From: a virus
DNA: 28,672 nt
Reading direction: 5' to 3' (one strand)
Virus record (IMG/VR): IMGVR_UViG_3300042879_001629
Coordinates: 1 to 28,672 of that record
In this document: positions 16,337 through 24,977 of the stretch, piece by piece
How positions within the stretch are numbered: the stretch's first letter is position 1
Layout: each line of letters opens with the position of its first letter
The notes under the pieces: generated by a model
Databases searched by the model: none
Seen by the model: the letters and a program-made list of their open reading frames with translations, nothing else
Told to the model about the DNA's origin: nothing
Made by a program: the position numbers and the translations under genes

Positions 16337-17320
16337 ATGGCAATAGTTGAATTTAGTCAATTAGACGTAGCTTTCAGGGGTACTGAAGCTAACAATATAT
16401 TTTTAGAGCCAGTTTTCTTTGACGATGATTTACGTTCACAATTCCGTGTATTAGGAAACGTTGCGAATAAAAAGAAAATGGTTTTTGTTGCAGCTTTGGA
16501 AAACATCGTAAGAAAGTATTCAGGCTGTGGCTTTACTCCAGTTGGTAAGACAGACATTTACGAAAGGTCAATCGACGTTGAAAAAATGAAAGTTGACCTT
16601 GAAATGTGTTGGGATGAGTTTGAAGACACAGTTTTTGAAGAATTGTTAAAGACTGGTACAAGGCTTCCAGATGTTTCAGGCACATTGATTGAAAATATCT
16701 TGTTGCAAAGAACACAACAGGCAATTCGTCAAGACATTACTCGTTTGTCGTACTTTGGTAATCAGGCTTCTAATAACCCTAATTACGATTCATTAGACGG
16801 TTTTTGGACTGTTTACTACCCTGAATTAGTTTCAAAAGACTTAATTCCAAGAACAAATACGGGTTCAGGTTCTGACCTTGCTGCTGGTGATGGTTTTGCT
16901 ATCCTTAGAGCAATCTACGACCAAGCACCATTACAATTGAAAGGCTTACCAGCAAACCAAAAAGTATTCAATGTAACTGGTTCGGTATATTCACAACTTA
17001 GGGAAGACATTGAAGACGGTGGCGGAGGAGATTACGGTTTACTTCAGTTGATTAACGGAGTTGAGCAATTCACTTTCAGAGGTGTACCAGTTGTTGCTCA
17101 ATGGAGATGGGATGATATCTTAACAAGTTTAGGAACTACAAAGCCTCATTACGTTGAATATACAACACCTTTAAATAAGGTTTTGGCAACTGACGTATTA
17201 AGTCCTGAAACTGCATTGGAACTTTGGTACGACCAGAAAGACGAGAAAGTTTATATCAAGGCTCGTTTCAAAATGGGTGTTAATTATATCCATAATTCAT
17301 TAATCAGCGTAGGCTACTAA
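16337..17320 (+). CDS. Major capsid protein
   Basis: A 327-residue protein in the position of the capsid gene, after protease/scaffold and decoration genes. It has the mix expected of an HK97-fold shell protein: an N-terminal region with a helix (EEFEDTVFEELLKTG-like stretch near residues 95-115), a long spine-like helix (LIENILLQRTQQAIRQDI), then a peripheral domain with NYDSLDGFWTVYYPEL and FRGVPVVAQWRWDD, and a final beta segment VYIKARFKMGVNYIHNSLIS. The RGVPVV...W pattern followed by a strand near the end is typical of such capsids. There is no long N-terminal delta domain, in keeping with a separate scaffold fused to the protease. Confidence 0.75.
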   Translation: MAIVEFSQLDVAFRGTEANNIFLEPVFFDDDLRSQFRVLGNVANKKKMVFVAALENIVRKYSGCGFTPVGKTDIYERSIDVEKMKVDLEMCWDEFEDTVFEELLKTGTRLPDVSGTLIENILLQRTQQAIRQDITRLSYFGNQASNNPNYDSLDGFWTVYYPELVSKDLIPRTNTGSGSDLAAGDGFAILRAIYDQAPLQLKGLPANQKVFNVTGSVYSQLREDIEDGGGGDYGLLQLINGVEQFTFRGVPVVAQWRWDDILTSLGTTKPHYVEYTTPLNKVLATDVLSPETALELWYDQKDEKVYIKARFKMGVNYIHNSLISVGY

Positions 17321-17331
17321 AATAGAATAAT

Positions 17332-17880
17332 ATGAGTAGTATAACAGGAGGTTGGTTAAATCAATGTACGGACGGAACTTGTGCTGGAGGTATCGGTAAA
17401 CTTTATATTGCAAACGCAAATCAAGTTACTTCGATTTCAACGAATGCTTCAGCAGCTTGTACGGCTATTACAATGACTTCCACGGCAGCCGTTTTTTATG
17501 AAATAGAGTTCAGGGATAATTCAGGTGCATTTACCGAGACGGTAACGGTAGACCCAGATACTTTATCGGTAGCGATTGAACAATCCTTGACAGGTGTAAT
17601 CAATTGTCGTGACCAAGAGTTGAGAAACTTAATTGAAGACATGGCAAAACAGGCTTGTGGTTTAGTTTGCGTTCACGTTGAAAATACTGGATTGTATTAT
17701 GTTTGGGGTGTTGAGACAATCGGAGGCAAGAAAAGACCAGCAAGGTTGACAAATGCCGAAGGTTTATCAGGAACATTATTTACCGATTCTAATCAAGAGA
17801 CTTTAACAATCACTTGCCGTACAATAAACAAAGCAAGATATATTGTCAATGGGGAAACGGTAATGGCAGCATTAGACTAA
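17332..17880 (+). CDS. Hypothetical structural protein, 182 residues
   Basis: A mixed alpha/beta soluble protein lying 11 bases after the capsid gene. It starts MSSITGGWLNQCTDGTCAGG and has six cysteines, many for a phage virion protein. Segments YEIEFRDNSGAFTETVTVD and LTITCRTINKARYIVNGE are beta-like. Size and composition could suit a tail tube or a head-associated protein, and no other clear tail tube gene was found in the window, but I cannot decide between them. No signal peptide. Confidence 0.55.
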   Translation: MSSITGGWLNQCTDGTCAGGIGKLYIANANQVTSISTNASAACTAITMTSTAAVFYEIEFRDNSGAFTETVTVDPDTLSVAIEQSLTGVINCRDQELRNLIEDMAKQACGLVCVHVENTGLYYVWGVETIGGKKRPARLTNAEGLSGTLFTDSNQETLTITCRTINKARYIVNGETVMAALD

Positions 17881-17890
17881 ATAATTATTT

Positions 17891-18124
17891 ATGATAGTTA
17901 GAGAAAAAAGCAAGTTTATGATGTATGTTGGTTCAGACCCAACAGGCAAAGCTGGTGTAATTCGCAAGACTATCGGAGATTTTACGCAAACAGAACTTAG
18001 GGCATGGTTTAATTCCAACCCTAAGTCTGTTTCGCAACACGTTATTTTTACTCCTGAGAAAACGGTTTATGAGCCAATTAAAGAAAATACAAGCAGTCCC
18101 GAACAGGAACAGCAGACGACCTAA
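17891..18124 (+). CDS. Hypothetical protein, 77 residues
   Basis: A small soluble protein with SKFMMYVGSDPTGKAGVIRK, a short helical middle (TQTELRAWFNSNPKSVSQHV) and a disordered tail rich in Glu/Gln (SSPEQEQQTT). It overlaps the portal gene by 56 bases in another frame, so the disordered tail coincides with the portal's basic N-terminus. No family is recognised. Its place between capsid and portal genes suggests a head or neck role. Confidence 0.5.
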   Translation: MIVREKSKFMMYVGSDPTGKAGVIRKTIGDFTQTELRAWFNSNPKSVSQHVIFTPEKTVYEPIKENTSSPEQEQQTT

Positions 18125-19478
18125 AAGAGGCGAAAGTCCTTTATTAGCTTCTGTGACTTTAGATACCTCGAACACTATGTTAGTGCAAGAGGATATTTTT
18201 AATGAACCTTCAAGGGAAAGGCTTGATTTTACAGGCGCAAAATGGGTTAGATTTTTTACCCAAAAAGACGATTTTCTTAAAAGTTTAATAGCGATTGTAA
18301 ATAATTCTCCGACACTCAGGCGAATAGTTGAGGATAAAACTAATATGGTGGTGGGTGATGGCTTTATACCAATTAAAGGCAAATCCACTACCTTATTAAC
18401 TACCTCCCAAAAAGGCGAAGTAATTATAGATGATTCATTGACTGAGATTGAAGATGTTATTTCTTCAGTCAATTTACATAATCAAAACCTTCAGGAAGTT
18501 TTAGGTGCATTGGCATTTGATTATGACGCTTTTGGCAATTGTTTTGCTGAAATAGTTAAAGGAAGAGTTGGCAGTCAACCGTTTAGCTACATTTACCATG
18601 TACCAGTTTACAATATTGGTATTAGAAAAGCTGGGCAAGACCAGATAGTAAAATCTGTTGGTATATATGATAACTGGGAAGAAGTACCGTTAACGACTGA
18701 CGGTTCTTTTTACGTTAACGAGGGGTTTAGGGAAGTACCGATATATCCTGAATTTAAACAATTTGAAGACGGCACGGAACGTTCAATTATTCACGTTAAA
18801 CAGTATAGTGCTGGATATTTCTATTTTGGTTTACCTGAATGGATAGGGGCTAAGATGTGGGCAGAAATGGAATACCGCATTCAAAGATTCAATACTTCAA
18901 AGTTTGAAAACGGTTTTATGCCTTCAGGCTTAATGCAGTTTTTCGGTTCGATGACAAAGGATGAGGCTAAGAAGTTAGTAGACGGAATTGAAGCGAAATT
19001 TACAGGAATGGGAAACAATCATAAATTGTTTGTTCAGGTGCTAAGAGATGAAAAATTAAAAGCTAATTGGATACCAACTTCAAAAGAAAATGAAGGCGAA
19101 TTTTTAAACCTTCAGAATTTAGCTGCAAGTGCGATTGTAGTTGCTAATCGTTGGTCTAAGTCATTAGCTGGTTTTGCAACAAGTGGACAACTGGGAAGCA
19201 ACCAACAAATACGGCAAGAAATGGAATACTTGCAAAATACGGTTATTAAACCACGTCAAAACCTTTTATTAAGTAGAATCATAAATCCCTTTTTACAAGA
19301 GATTTCACAATATAATAATGCCTTTACAGATGTTACGTTTGGCATTTCAAACACATTACCCGTTTCATTTATGGGAGACATAGCCGTAGAAAACAATTTA
19401 ACCGTAGATGAAAAGCGAGAGATATTAGGTTATTCACCCTTAGAAATAACAAATGAGCCAACTAATACAACCGAGTGA
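18069..19478 (+). CDS. Portal protein
   Basis: A 469-residue protein that forms the dodecameric ring at the head vertex through which DNA enters and leaves. Typical features: a basic N-terminus, the early helix FLKSLIAIVNNSPTLRRIVE, a region with DYDAFGNCFAEIVKG and YHVPVYNIGI, then LPEWIGAKMWAEMEYRIQRF, and the characteristic late segment LAASAIVVANRW followed by SGQLGSNQQIRQEMEYLQN and IKPRQNLLLSRIINPFLQE. Length fits. The first ATG lies inside the preceding gene (56-base overlap); a start further downstream is possible. It is far from the large terminase, its usual neighbour. Confidence 0.85.
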   Translation: MSQLKKIQAVPNRNSRRPKRGESPLLASVTLDTSNTMLVQEDIFNEPSRERLDFTGAKWVRFFTQKDDFLKSLIAIVNNSPTLRRIVEDKTNMVVGDGFIPIKGKSTTLLTTSQKGEVIIDDSLTEIEDVISSVNLHNQNLQEVLGALAFDYDAFGNCFAEIVKGRVGSQPFSYIYHVPVYNIGIRKAGQDQIVKSVGIYDNWEEVPLTTDGSFYVNEGFREVPIYPEFKQFEDGTERSIIHVKQYSAGYFYFGLPEWIGAKMWAEMEYRIQRFNTSKFENGFMPSGLMQFFGSMTKDEAKKLVDGIEAKFTGMGNNHKLFVQVLRDEKLKANWIPTSKENEGEFLNLQNLAASAIVVANRWSKSLAGFATSGQLGSNQQIRQEMEYLQNTVIKPRQNLLLSRIINPFLQEISQYNNAFTDVTFGISNTLPVSFMGDIAVENNLTVDEKREILGYSPLEITNEPTNTTE

Positions 19479-19995
19479 GGTCATTAGCGGTGGAGTTGCA
19501 AGACCGACACCAGCCGATATACGTTTGGACAAAGCCTTAATTAGTCCACATATTCAGGATGCTGAGTTTAGATGGGTTGTTCCAGCCATTGGTTTGTCTT
19601 TATATGATGCAATGGTTTTAGACAAAGGAAATAGTACAGCTTTTACATCAACGGCTTATCAGCAACTTTGGGACAATCAATTAAAGGCATTATGTGCTAA
19701 TGCTGTTTTGTATGAGGCTTCGCCTTTCATGGTTATGCAAATGGGTTCAAATGGTTTATATACATTGGATAATGAATACGGTCAAAATGTAGGTGTTGAC
19801 GGTTTAAAGTTTTATCAAGATACATTGCTTCAAAGGATTCAGGTAAAGGCAAAGCGAATCAAGGATTATTTATGTGATAATTACCTTTCTTTTACTGCTT
19901 TTGTACCTTCGTCTATTGGTTGTCCAGATTCAACTTGTGATGACGATGAAGAAATTAATAACGATATATATACATCATTGGGAGTAGTTTTATAA
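19453..19995 (+). CDS. Head-tail adaptor (connector) protein candidate
   Basis: A 180-residue, mainly helical soluble protein directly after the portal, with a 26-base overlap. The segment DKALISPHIQDAEFRWVVPA followed by YQQLWDNQLKALCANAVLYE resembles the gp6-like head-completion adaptors that bind beneath the portal; I recall a Bacteroidota-specific family of this type (DUF6712), but did not check it. The tail CPDSTCDDDEEINND is acidic with two cysteines. The portal neighbour is the main support. Confidence 0.6.
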   Translation: MSQLIQPSEVISGGVARPTPADIRLDKALISPHIQDAEFRWVVPAIGLSLYDAMVLDKGNSTAFTSTAYQQLWDNQLKALCANAVLYEASPFMVMQMGSNGLYTLDNEYGQNVGVDGLKFYQDTLLQRIQVKAKRIKDYLCDNYLSFTAFVPSSIGCPDSTCDDDEEINNDIYTSLGVVL

Positions 19996-20000
19996 AAAAT

Positions 20001-22835
20001 ATGGAAGAAAACATAAAAAAACCACGAAGATTTCTTAAAATGTTGGGAAAAGTTGGCGAAATCATAGCGCAAGAGGCATTATTAAAAATATTAAGGGGAG
20101 TAGTTAATCGGATTGGAGGCAAAAAAAATTTACCTTCAATCCTTTTTTTATTTCTTTCCGTTAGCCTATTTGCGCAATACCCATCGACAGGCAATAAACA
20201 AAGATTGGGTTACCAAACGACTGGAGATGGATTGGTTTGGAGAGGTCGTGCAAGTGACACGGTAAGTCTAAAATCATCTACCATTAATAATGCCTATATA
20301 ATTATTGATACGTTGACAAATGTAATGTATAATTACATTAAGACTAAAGGTGGTTGGTTGTTTAATAATGCAGATACAGTTATCATTAATAACAACTTTA
20401 GCCAACCTGTTGACTCATTATTTTTTAAAACAAGTGTCTCGACAAATAATGTAGACACGGCTAAAATGCGATGGGATTCTGATTTAGGTACGGTTGTTTT
20501 AGGAATGTATGACAAAGTCCCAAACGAATTAGGTTTTAAAAACTTTTGGTTGGTTAAAAATCAAACAGGCTCAACTATTACAAAAGGAAGCCTTGTATAC
20601 GCTTCGGGCACAGTTGGTTCAAGTGGTCGTATATCAGTATTAAAATTTATAGCAAACGGCACAATTGACCCTATCTATCTATTAGGTATTACGGCTCATG
20701 ATTTGACCGATGGCGAAGATGGCTACGTTATTTCTTACGGTAAAATAAGGCAAGTTAATACGGATACTTTTGCTGCTGGGGCAATCCTTTACCCTTCACC
20801 AACTACGGCTGGTGTTTGGACAGATGTTGAGCCAGTTGCACCTAACATTGATTTACCTATTGGATTTTGCGTTAATTCATCTTCAAATAACGGTACTATT
20901 GCCATTCGTGTGGCTTCTGGTTTTAGTTTAAGCGAATTACATGATGTTGCTATTTCCTCACCTGTTGCAAATGCTTCTTTGTATTATTCAGGTGGTTTAT
21001 GGCGAGACACAACATCCGCACTTTTGGTAAGTGACACGGCTTCCATGCTTACGCCTTATTTTAAAAAATCAGATACCACGTCATTAAACCTTGTTTCAAG
21101 ATTTGCGGCTAAATTAAATATTTCCGATACCTCTTCCATGCTCACTAACTACCTTCGTACAGGTGTTGCAGCATCTACTTATTTACCCTTGACAGGTGGG
21201 ACATTAAGTGGTGATTTAGTTGTCAATGATACTTTTAAAGCTAAAGATTTTGGTAGTCATACATTTGTAAATTATATTCAAAATGGTGATTTTGATTTAA
21301 CATCAACAATAGATGCAAGTGCTTTTAATTATGGATATCCTCATTATATACCATTACATTGGAAATCAGCTGCAACTGCCAAATATGTTTCAACATGGAG
21401 TTCAACAGGTGGATATAGTAGTCCACAACACTTTAAACAATATGATGGTGATGCTTCAACAGGTGGAGCATTGTATCAAGATGTTACTAATTGGCAAGAT
21501 TTAAAAGGTAAAACAGTTACTGCTTGTGGTTGGTTTACAAAAGGTACTTTAATAGGTAGTGGTAATCATGCTGAAATACAAATAAACGATGGACTTACTA
21601 CTACAACAACATCTATAGGAACTACAACATCTTGGCAAAGAGCTTGTGTTACAAAAACAATATCTGCGAGTGCTACAAGAGTTAGAGTTATTGTAGGTTG
21701 TAATTTAGCCGTTTCAGGTGAAGGTGGTGCAGTATCTGATATGGATGCTATAAGTTTAGTTATTGGTGAGGGTAAACATGAATTTAGTCCTAAACCTTTG
21801 TTTGATAGGGATACTCAAAGATTGTCAGGAACATTATTAATAGGATATGATAGTGAAAATAATTTAGCTTATAATCCTTCCGCTACATCTAATTTAAAAG
21901 TTGCTGGAAGTACAAATTTAAACGGAACGTTAGGTGTTACAGGTGCAACAACATTATCAAGCACACTTGGTGTAACCTCTACAACGACATTGTCTGGCGC
22001 ATTAACCGTAAACAATGCCACGGTGTTAAACGAAGGTTCAGGAGATTTTGATACAAGAATTGAAAGTGATGCAAACGCAAACATGGTTTTTGTCGATGCT
22101 TCAACAGATAGGGTTGGCATTGGTACAAATACACCTTCAAAGACACTTGATGTTATTGGAGATGCTAATATAAGTGGAAATTTAACAGAAGGTGGTAACA
22201 ATGTAATGACAAATCTTGATACAGTTAGTTTAAGTAGTCGAATTGATGGCAAAGTAAGTTTAACTGGTAATGAAACTATTGCTGGAAATAAAACTTTTTC
22301 AAATCAAGTAAATATGTCAAGCACTTTAGCGGTTACAGGTGCAATAACGGAAAATGGTGTTGATGTTATTAAAGGTTCAGGAACGGCTTCTTACATACCA
22401 AAATTTACAAGTACCGATGGCATTGGTAATTCAAGTATTCTTGATAATAGCGGAACAATTATTTTTGATTCAAGCATAGTTGTGAATGATGCCTTAACAG
22501 TTGCTGGTGCTACATATTATTCAGGTTATCAAAAAGAAACTGGGACAAGTTTAGGTGATTTTGATGTTATTGCGGCTGGAACATCAATATATATATTTGA
22601 ACAAACAAGTGCTGGAAGCGGTACTACAACAAAAGAATTTTTAGGTTCAGCAGCATCTAATACAGGCAGAGTTATAACAATTGCTAATATTAGTGATAAT
22701 GCTTGGGATATGGCATTTACATCTATAAAACCTTATACAAAAACAAGCACGACAATTAATCAGGTATCATCAGGACAAAGCATAACTATTTTATCAGATG
22801 GTTCTAAATGGTTAGTAATATCAAGAAATTTCTAA
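20001..22835 (+). CDS. Long tail fibre with internal signal-like segment and sugar-binding-like insert
   Basis: A 944-residue beta-rich fibre. Residues 1-40 are a basic amphipathic helix. Residues 41-59 (KKNLPSILFLFLSVSLFAQ) look exactly like a Bacteroidota signal peptide, yet lie inside the frame. Residues 60-395 form beta domains. Residues 396-410 carry the fibre motif LPLTGGTLSGDLVVND. Residues about 416-595 (FVNYIQNGDFDLTSTI, then GKTVTACGWFTKGTLIGSG) look like a carbohydrate-binding jelly roll. Residues 640-735 are GxLGVTGATTLSS-type shaft repeats and VGIGTNTPSKTLDVIGDANI. The end is a beta domain (GQSITILSDGSKWLVISRNF). It likely binds the host surface. No self-cleaving S74 chaperone is seen. 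Confidence 0.8.
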   Translation: MEENIKKPRRFLKMLGKVGEIIAQEALLKILRGVVNRIGGKKNLPSILFLFLSVSLFAQYPSTGNKQRLGYQTTGDGLVWRGRASDTVSLKSSTINNAYIIIDTLTNVMYNYIKTKGGWLFNNADTVIINNNFSQPVDSLFFKTSVSTNNVDTAKMRWDSDLGTVVLGMYDKVPNELGFKNFWLVKNQTGSTITKGSLVYASGTVGSSGRISVLKFIANGTIDPIYLLGITAHDLTDGEDGYVISYGKIRQVNTDTFAAGAILYPSPTTAGVWTDVEPVAPNIDLPIGFCVNSSSNNGTIAIRVASGFSLSELHDVAISSPVANASLYYSGGLWRDTTSALLVSDTASMLTPYFKKSDTTSLNLVSRFAAKLNISDTSSMLTNYLRTGVAASTYLPLTGGTLSGDLVVNDTFKAKDFGSHTFVNYIQNGDFDLTSTIDASAFNYGYPHYIPLHWKSAATAKYVSTWSSTGGYSSPQHFKQYDGDASTGGALYQDVTNWQDLKGKTVTACGWFTKGTLIGSGNHAEIQINDGLTTTTTSIGTTTSWQRACVTKTISASATRVRVIVGCNLAVSGEGGAVSDMDAISLVIGEGKHEFSPKPLFDRDTQRLSGTLLIGYDSENNLAYNPSATSNLKVAGSTNLNGTLGVTGATTLSSTLGVTSTTTLSGALTVNNATVLNEGSGDFDTRIESDANANMVFVDASTDRVGIGTNTPSKTLDVIGDANISGNLTEGGNNVMTNLDTVSLSSRIDGKVSLTGNETIAGNKTFSNQVNMSSTLAVTGAITENGVDVIKGSGTASYIPKFTSTDGIGNSSILDNSGTIIFDSSIVVNDALTVAGATYYSGYQKETGTSLGDFDVIAAGTSIYIFEQTSAGSGTTTKEFLGSAASNTGRVITIANISDNAWDMAFTSIKPYTKTSTTINQVSSGQSITILSDGSKWLVISRNF

Positions 22836-22845
22836 AAACAAAAAC

Positions 22846-23448
22846 ATGAAAAAAATATTAATTATTTTATGCTTATTGCCAAGTTTGATATTTAGCCAAG
22901 ATACGGTTATAATATTTAAGACATTTGGTGAGGATACATTATGGAATGTCAAAAAGATATACGCTAATGAAGATGTTCAAATTAAATCCTTTGAAGATTC
23001 TTCTGCCATTTACTATTACATTTTAAACGATGTTGTAGATGAGGCAAGAAAAATGACAGATGCTTTTAATTTGTACGAAAACCGAAACAAGTTTATAAAT
23101 TCTTTATACAAGCTGGATAAAAGCATGGTTAACGGCAAGATTGAAGGTGCTTTTGATTATCTAAATCAGTTATATTCTTCCTTCTGGATTGGCAATTACA
23201 ATGCAACCGCAAACGGTGTTAAGGTTTTGGCTGGAGCGGAAATATTTTGGAATAAAAATGATGAGTTAAGGATTAAAATTGGTGAAAGTATAAATAAGCC
23301 TTTTATTGCTATTGCAGATACTTATGGTATTATTGCCAATTATCCAAACACTGGTGACCGATTTGTTATTTACAAAACAAATGATAAGTCATTTAAAGAT
23401 TTGGATAATAAATTAATCCTTAAGAAACAAAAGCAATTATACAGATGA
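22846..23448 (+). CDS. Secreted protein of unknown function
   Basis: A 200-residue protein starting with a clear Sec signal peptide (MKKILIILCLLPSLIFSQ, likely cleaved after Gln18, no lipobox). The mature part is charged and mixed alpha/beta, with DTLWNVKKIYANEDVQIKSF and a helical LYENRNKFINSLYKLDKSMV. It should reach the periplasm or the outside of a Gram-negative host. The holin gene starts inside its stop codon (ATGA), so it belongs to the lysis block. Possible roles are outer-membrane disruption at lysis or exclusion of other phages; neither is shown by the sequence. No family was recognised. Confidence 0.65.
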   Translation: MKKILIILCLLPSLIFSQDTVIIFKTFGEDTLWNVKKIYANEDVQIKSFEDSSAIYYYILNDVVDEARKMTDAFNLYENRNKFINSLYKLDKSMVNGKIEGAFDYLNQLYSSFWIGNYNATANGVKVLAGAEIFWNKNDELRIKIGESINKPFIAIADTYGIIANYPNTGDRFVIYKTNDKSFKDLDNKLILKKQKQLYR

Positions 23449-23849
23449 AAGCAATAATATTAAATATTTTAAAACTTGGTTATGATGGCATCGCTTTTGC
23501 GGTGTGTTGCGGTTTGATTGCCTCGTTTTTTATACCAATCAAAGGCTTTCTTTTATTTACAGTGTTCGTTGTTTTTGCTGATACAGTCACAGGAATCATG
23601 GCAGCAAACAAAAGAGGGGAAAGGATAACAAGCAAAGGATTATATCGTACATCGCAGAAAATAGTTGTTTACTATGTTGGCATCATGATTTTTGAAGGTG
23701 CAAGAAATACTTTTTCATTACCTTTAAATATTACATATATGGTTGCCTTTACCATTGCCACAACTGAGCTTTATAGCATTTCAGAAAATATAAAGTCGAT
23801 GACTGGTGTAAATATTGGAACATTAATTTTAAGATTTTTTAGACGTTAA
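23445..23849 (+). CDS. Holin, phage_holin_4 type
   Basis: A 134-residue inner-membrane protein that should open the membrane so that the endolysin reaches the wall. Several hydrophobic helices are visible (about 14-30, 33-48, 68-82 and 92-108). The hallmark is FADTVTGIMAANKRGERITS, followed by KGLYRTSQKIVVYYV, the conserved core of the phage_holin_4/TcdE family. The C-terminus is basic (LRFFRR). It is coupled to the upstream secreted-protein gene and is followed by the amidase after one small gene, a standard lysis order. Confidence 0.9.
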   Translation: MKAIILNILKLGYDGIAFAVCCGLIASFFIPIKGFLLFTVFVVFADTVTGIMAANKRGERITSKGLYRTSQKIVVYYVGIMIFEGARNTFSLPLNITYMVAFTIATTELYSISENIKSMTGVNIGTLILRFFRR

Positions 23850-23860
23850 AAACAAATAAA

Positions 23861-24160
23861 ATGATTGAAACAAATTTAAAAAGTGCGTTAAAAAACGCAG
23901 ACACTCCTAAAAGTCCAATTGGAGATATCGCTTGTTTTTCAATGAATTTTGCCGAATTAGCTGGAGAGGTAAATGTATTTCTTGAGGATAATAATAGGGT
24001 AAAATTTACATGGCGAGAATATATTAAATTGGCACAAATAATTTGGGACAAAATTAAAGAGACCAGCAAGGAATGTGCTAACAAACAGATAGAGGTAAAT
24101 TTACCTCCCAAATTTTCTTTGATTTCCGCAGCTTTTGCCCTTATAGGATTTCGTTTGTAA
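23861..24160 (+). CDS. Hypothetical protein in the lysis cassette
   Basis: A 99-residue protein without a signal peptide. Residues 30-70 are helical and charged (FAELAGEVNVFLEDNNRVKF, TWREYIKLAQIIWDKIKE). The last 20 residues are hydrophobic (FSLISAAFALIGFRL) and may associate with the membrane. It lies between holin and amidase. No match to a spanin (no lipobox, no N-terminal helix) is seen, so its role in lysis is open. Confidence 0.55.
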   Translation: MIETNLKSALKNADTPKSPIGDIACFSMNFAELAGEVNVFLEDNNRVKFTWREYIKLAQIIWDKIKETSKECANKQIEVNLPPKFSLISAAFALIGFRL

Positions 24161-24201
24161 AGAAATAGGCGCAGACAGAATCGCTACCTTATGCACCTGA
24201 G

Positions 24202-24229
24202 AAGGGGGTCTATTGATTTAGACTCCCTT
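24202..24229 (+). terminator. Hairpin before the amidase gene
   Basis: An 11-bp stem, AAGGGGGTCTA (24202-24212) with TAGACTCCCTT (24219-24229), contains one G-U pair and a 6-base loop. It is followed by only a short T run, then A-rich sequence up to the amidase ATG 14 bases later. It may terminate weakly or tune amidase expression. The rest of the 83-base gap holds no gene that I can see. Confidence 0.5.
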
Positions 24230-24243
24230 TAAAAATATAAAAT

Positions 24244-24906
24244 ATGAAAGTAAATAAATTTTGCGTTTTCCTCGATGCTGGTCACGGTGGTATTAACCCT
24301 AAGTTAAAAGTACCAAACAATTACACGACGTATCCTTCCAAATGCTTCCAGCATACCAATAGCCTATTTCATGGTTACGGTTGGTTCTTTGAAGGTGTGT
24401 TTAATCGTAATGTAGCCGTTTTAATTGAGAGATATTTAAAAGACTGGGGTTTTTCGGTTATGAATGTTTACGACCCTGTTTTAGATTTACCATTGGGACA
24501 AAGGGTTAAGAAAGCTAATTTTGCTGCTTCCAGTTATTCCGATTCATTATACCTTTCCATTCATGGTAACGCTGCGGAAAACAAAGCTGCAAGAGGTTGG
24601 GAAGTATATACCAGCATTGGACAAACAAAGTCAGATATATATGCTTCATTCCTTTTTGATGAAGTCAAAGAATCCTTTCCTAACTGGGTATTCAGGAAAG
24701 ATACTCAGGACGGAGACAATGACAGAGAAGAAATGTTTTATGTGTTGACTAAAACGACGATGCCTTCTGTCCTTTCCGAAAATGGTTTCTTCACCAATTA
24801 CAAAGATACGTTAATGATGTTTGACCCTAAATTTCAGGATACATTGGCTTTATGTCATGCAAGGGCGGTTGTTGATTATGCAAAGCAATTAGGTTATGAG
24901 TTTTGA
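24244..24906 (+). CDS. N-acetylmuramoyl-L-alanine amidase (endolysin)
   Basis: A 220-residue Amidase_3 enzyme that cuts the bond between muramic acid and the stem peptide at lysis. The zinc site is complete: His14 in FLDAGHGG, Glu50 in GWFFEGVFNRNVA and His107 in SLYLSIHGNA. The catalytic Glu179 lies in PSVLSENGFFTNY. LPLGQRVKKANFA also fits the family. There is no signal peptide, so release depends on the holin just upstream, and no separate wall-binding domain. It is the last + strand gene, facing a terminator and the opposing operon. Confidence 0.93.
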   Translation: MKVNKFCVFLDAGHGGINPKLKVPNNYTTYPSKCFQHTNSLFHGYGWFFEGVFNRNVAVLIERYLKDWGFSVMNVYDPVLDLPLGQRVKKANFAASSYSDSLYLSIHGNAAENKAARGWEVYTSIGQTKSDIYASFLFDEVKESFPNWVFRKDTQDGDNDREEMFYVLTKTTMPSVLSENGFFTNYKDTLMMFDPKFQDTLALCHARAVVDYAKQLGYEF

Positions 24907-24907
24907 A

Positions 24908-24938
24908 ATAAAAAAGGGTTGACGCAACTGCCAACCCT
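24908..24938 (-). terminator. Terminator of the minus-strand operon at the convergent junction
   Basis: A 7-bp stem, AGGGTTG (24915-24921) with CAACCCT (24932-24938). Read on the minus strand it is followed by a T-rich run (complement of the A run at 24908-24914), a proper rho-independent terminator for the leftward genes. The hairpin alone may also slow rightward transcription from the amidase. Confidence 0.65.
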
Positions 24939-24977
24939 GAACGATTTCACAAACTACATTAACAAATTAAAATCAAA

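Noticed and set aside
20121-20128. A8 run as a second frameshift site in the fibre gene
   Set aside because: The zero frame is open across it and runs into clear fibre sequence; the -1 frame stops within about 16 codons and the +1 frame gives no recognisable protein.
21869-22252. Minus-strand frame opposite the fibre shaft
   Set aside because: It mirrors the shaft repeats of the fibre gene and has no independent start signal.
20001-22835. Diversity-generating retroelement acting on the fibre
   Set aside because: No reverse transcriptase and no template/variable repeat pair was found in the window.
24161-24243. tRNA or other small RNA in the gap before the amidase
   Set aside because: Only one hairpin is visible; no cloverleaf arms or TTC-type loop could be traced.
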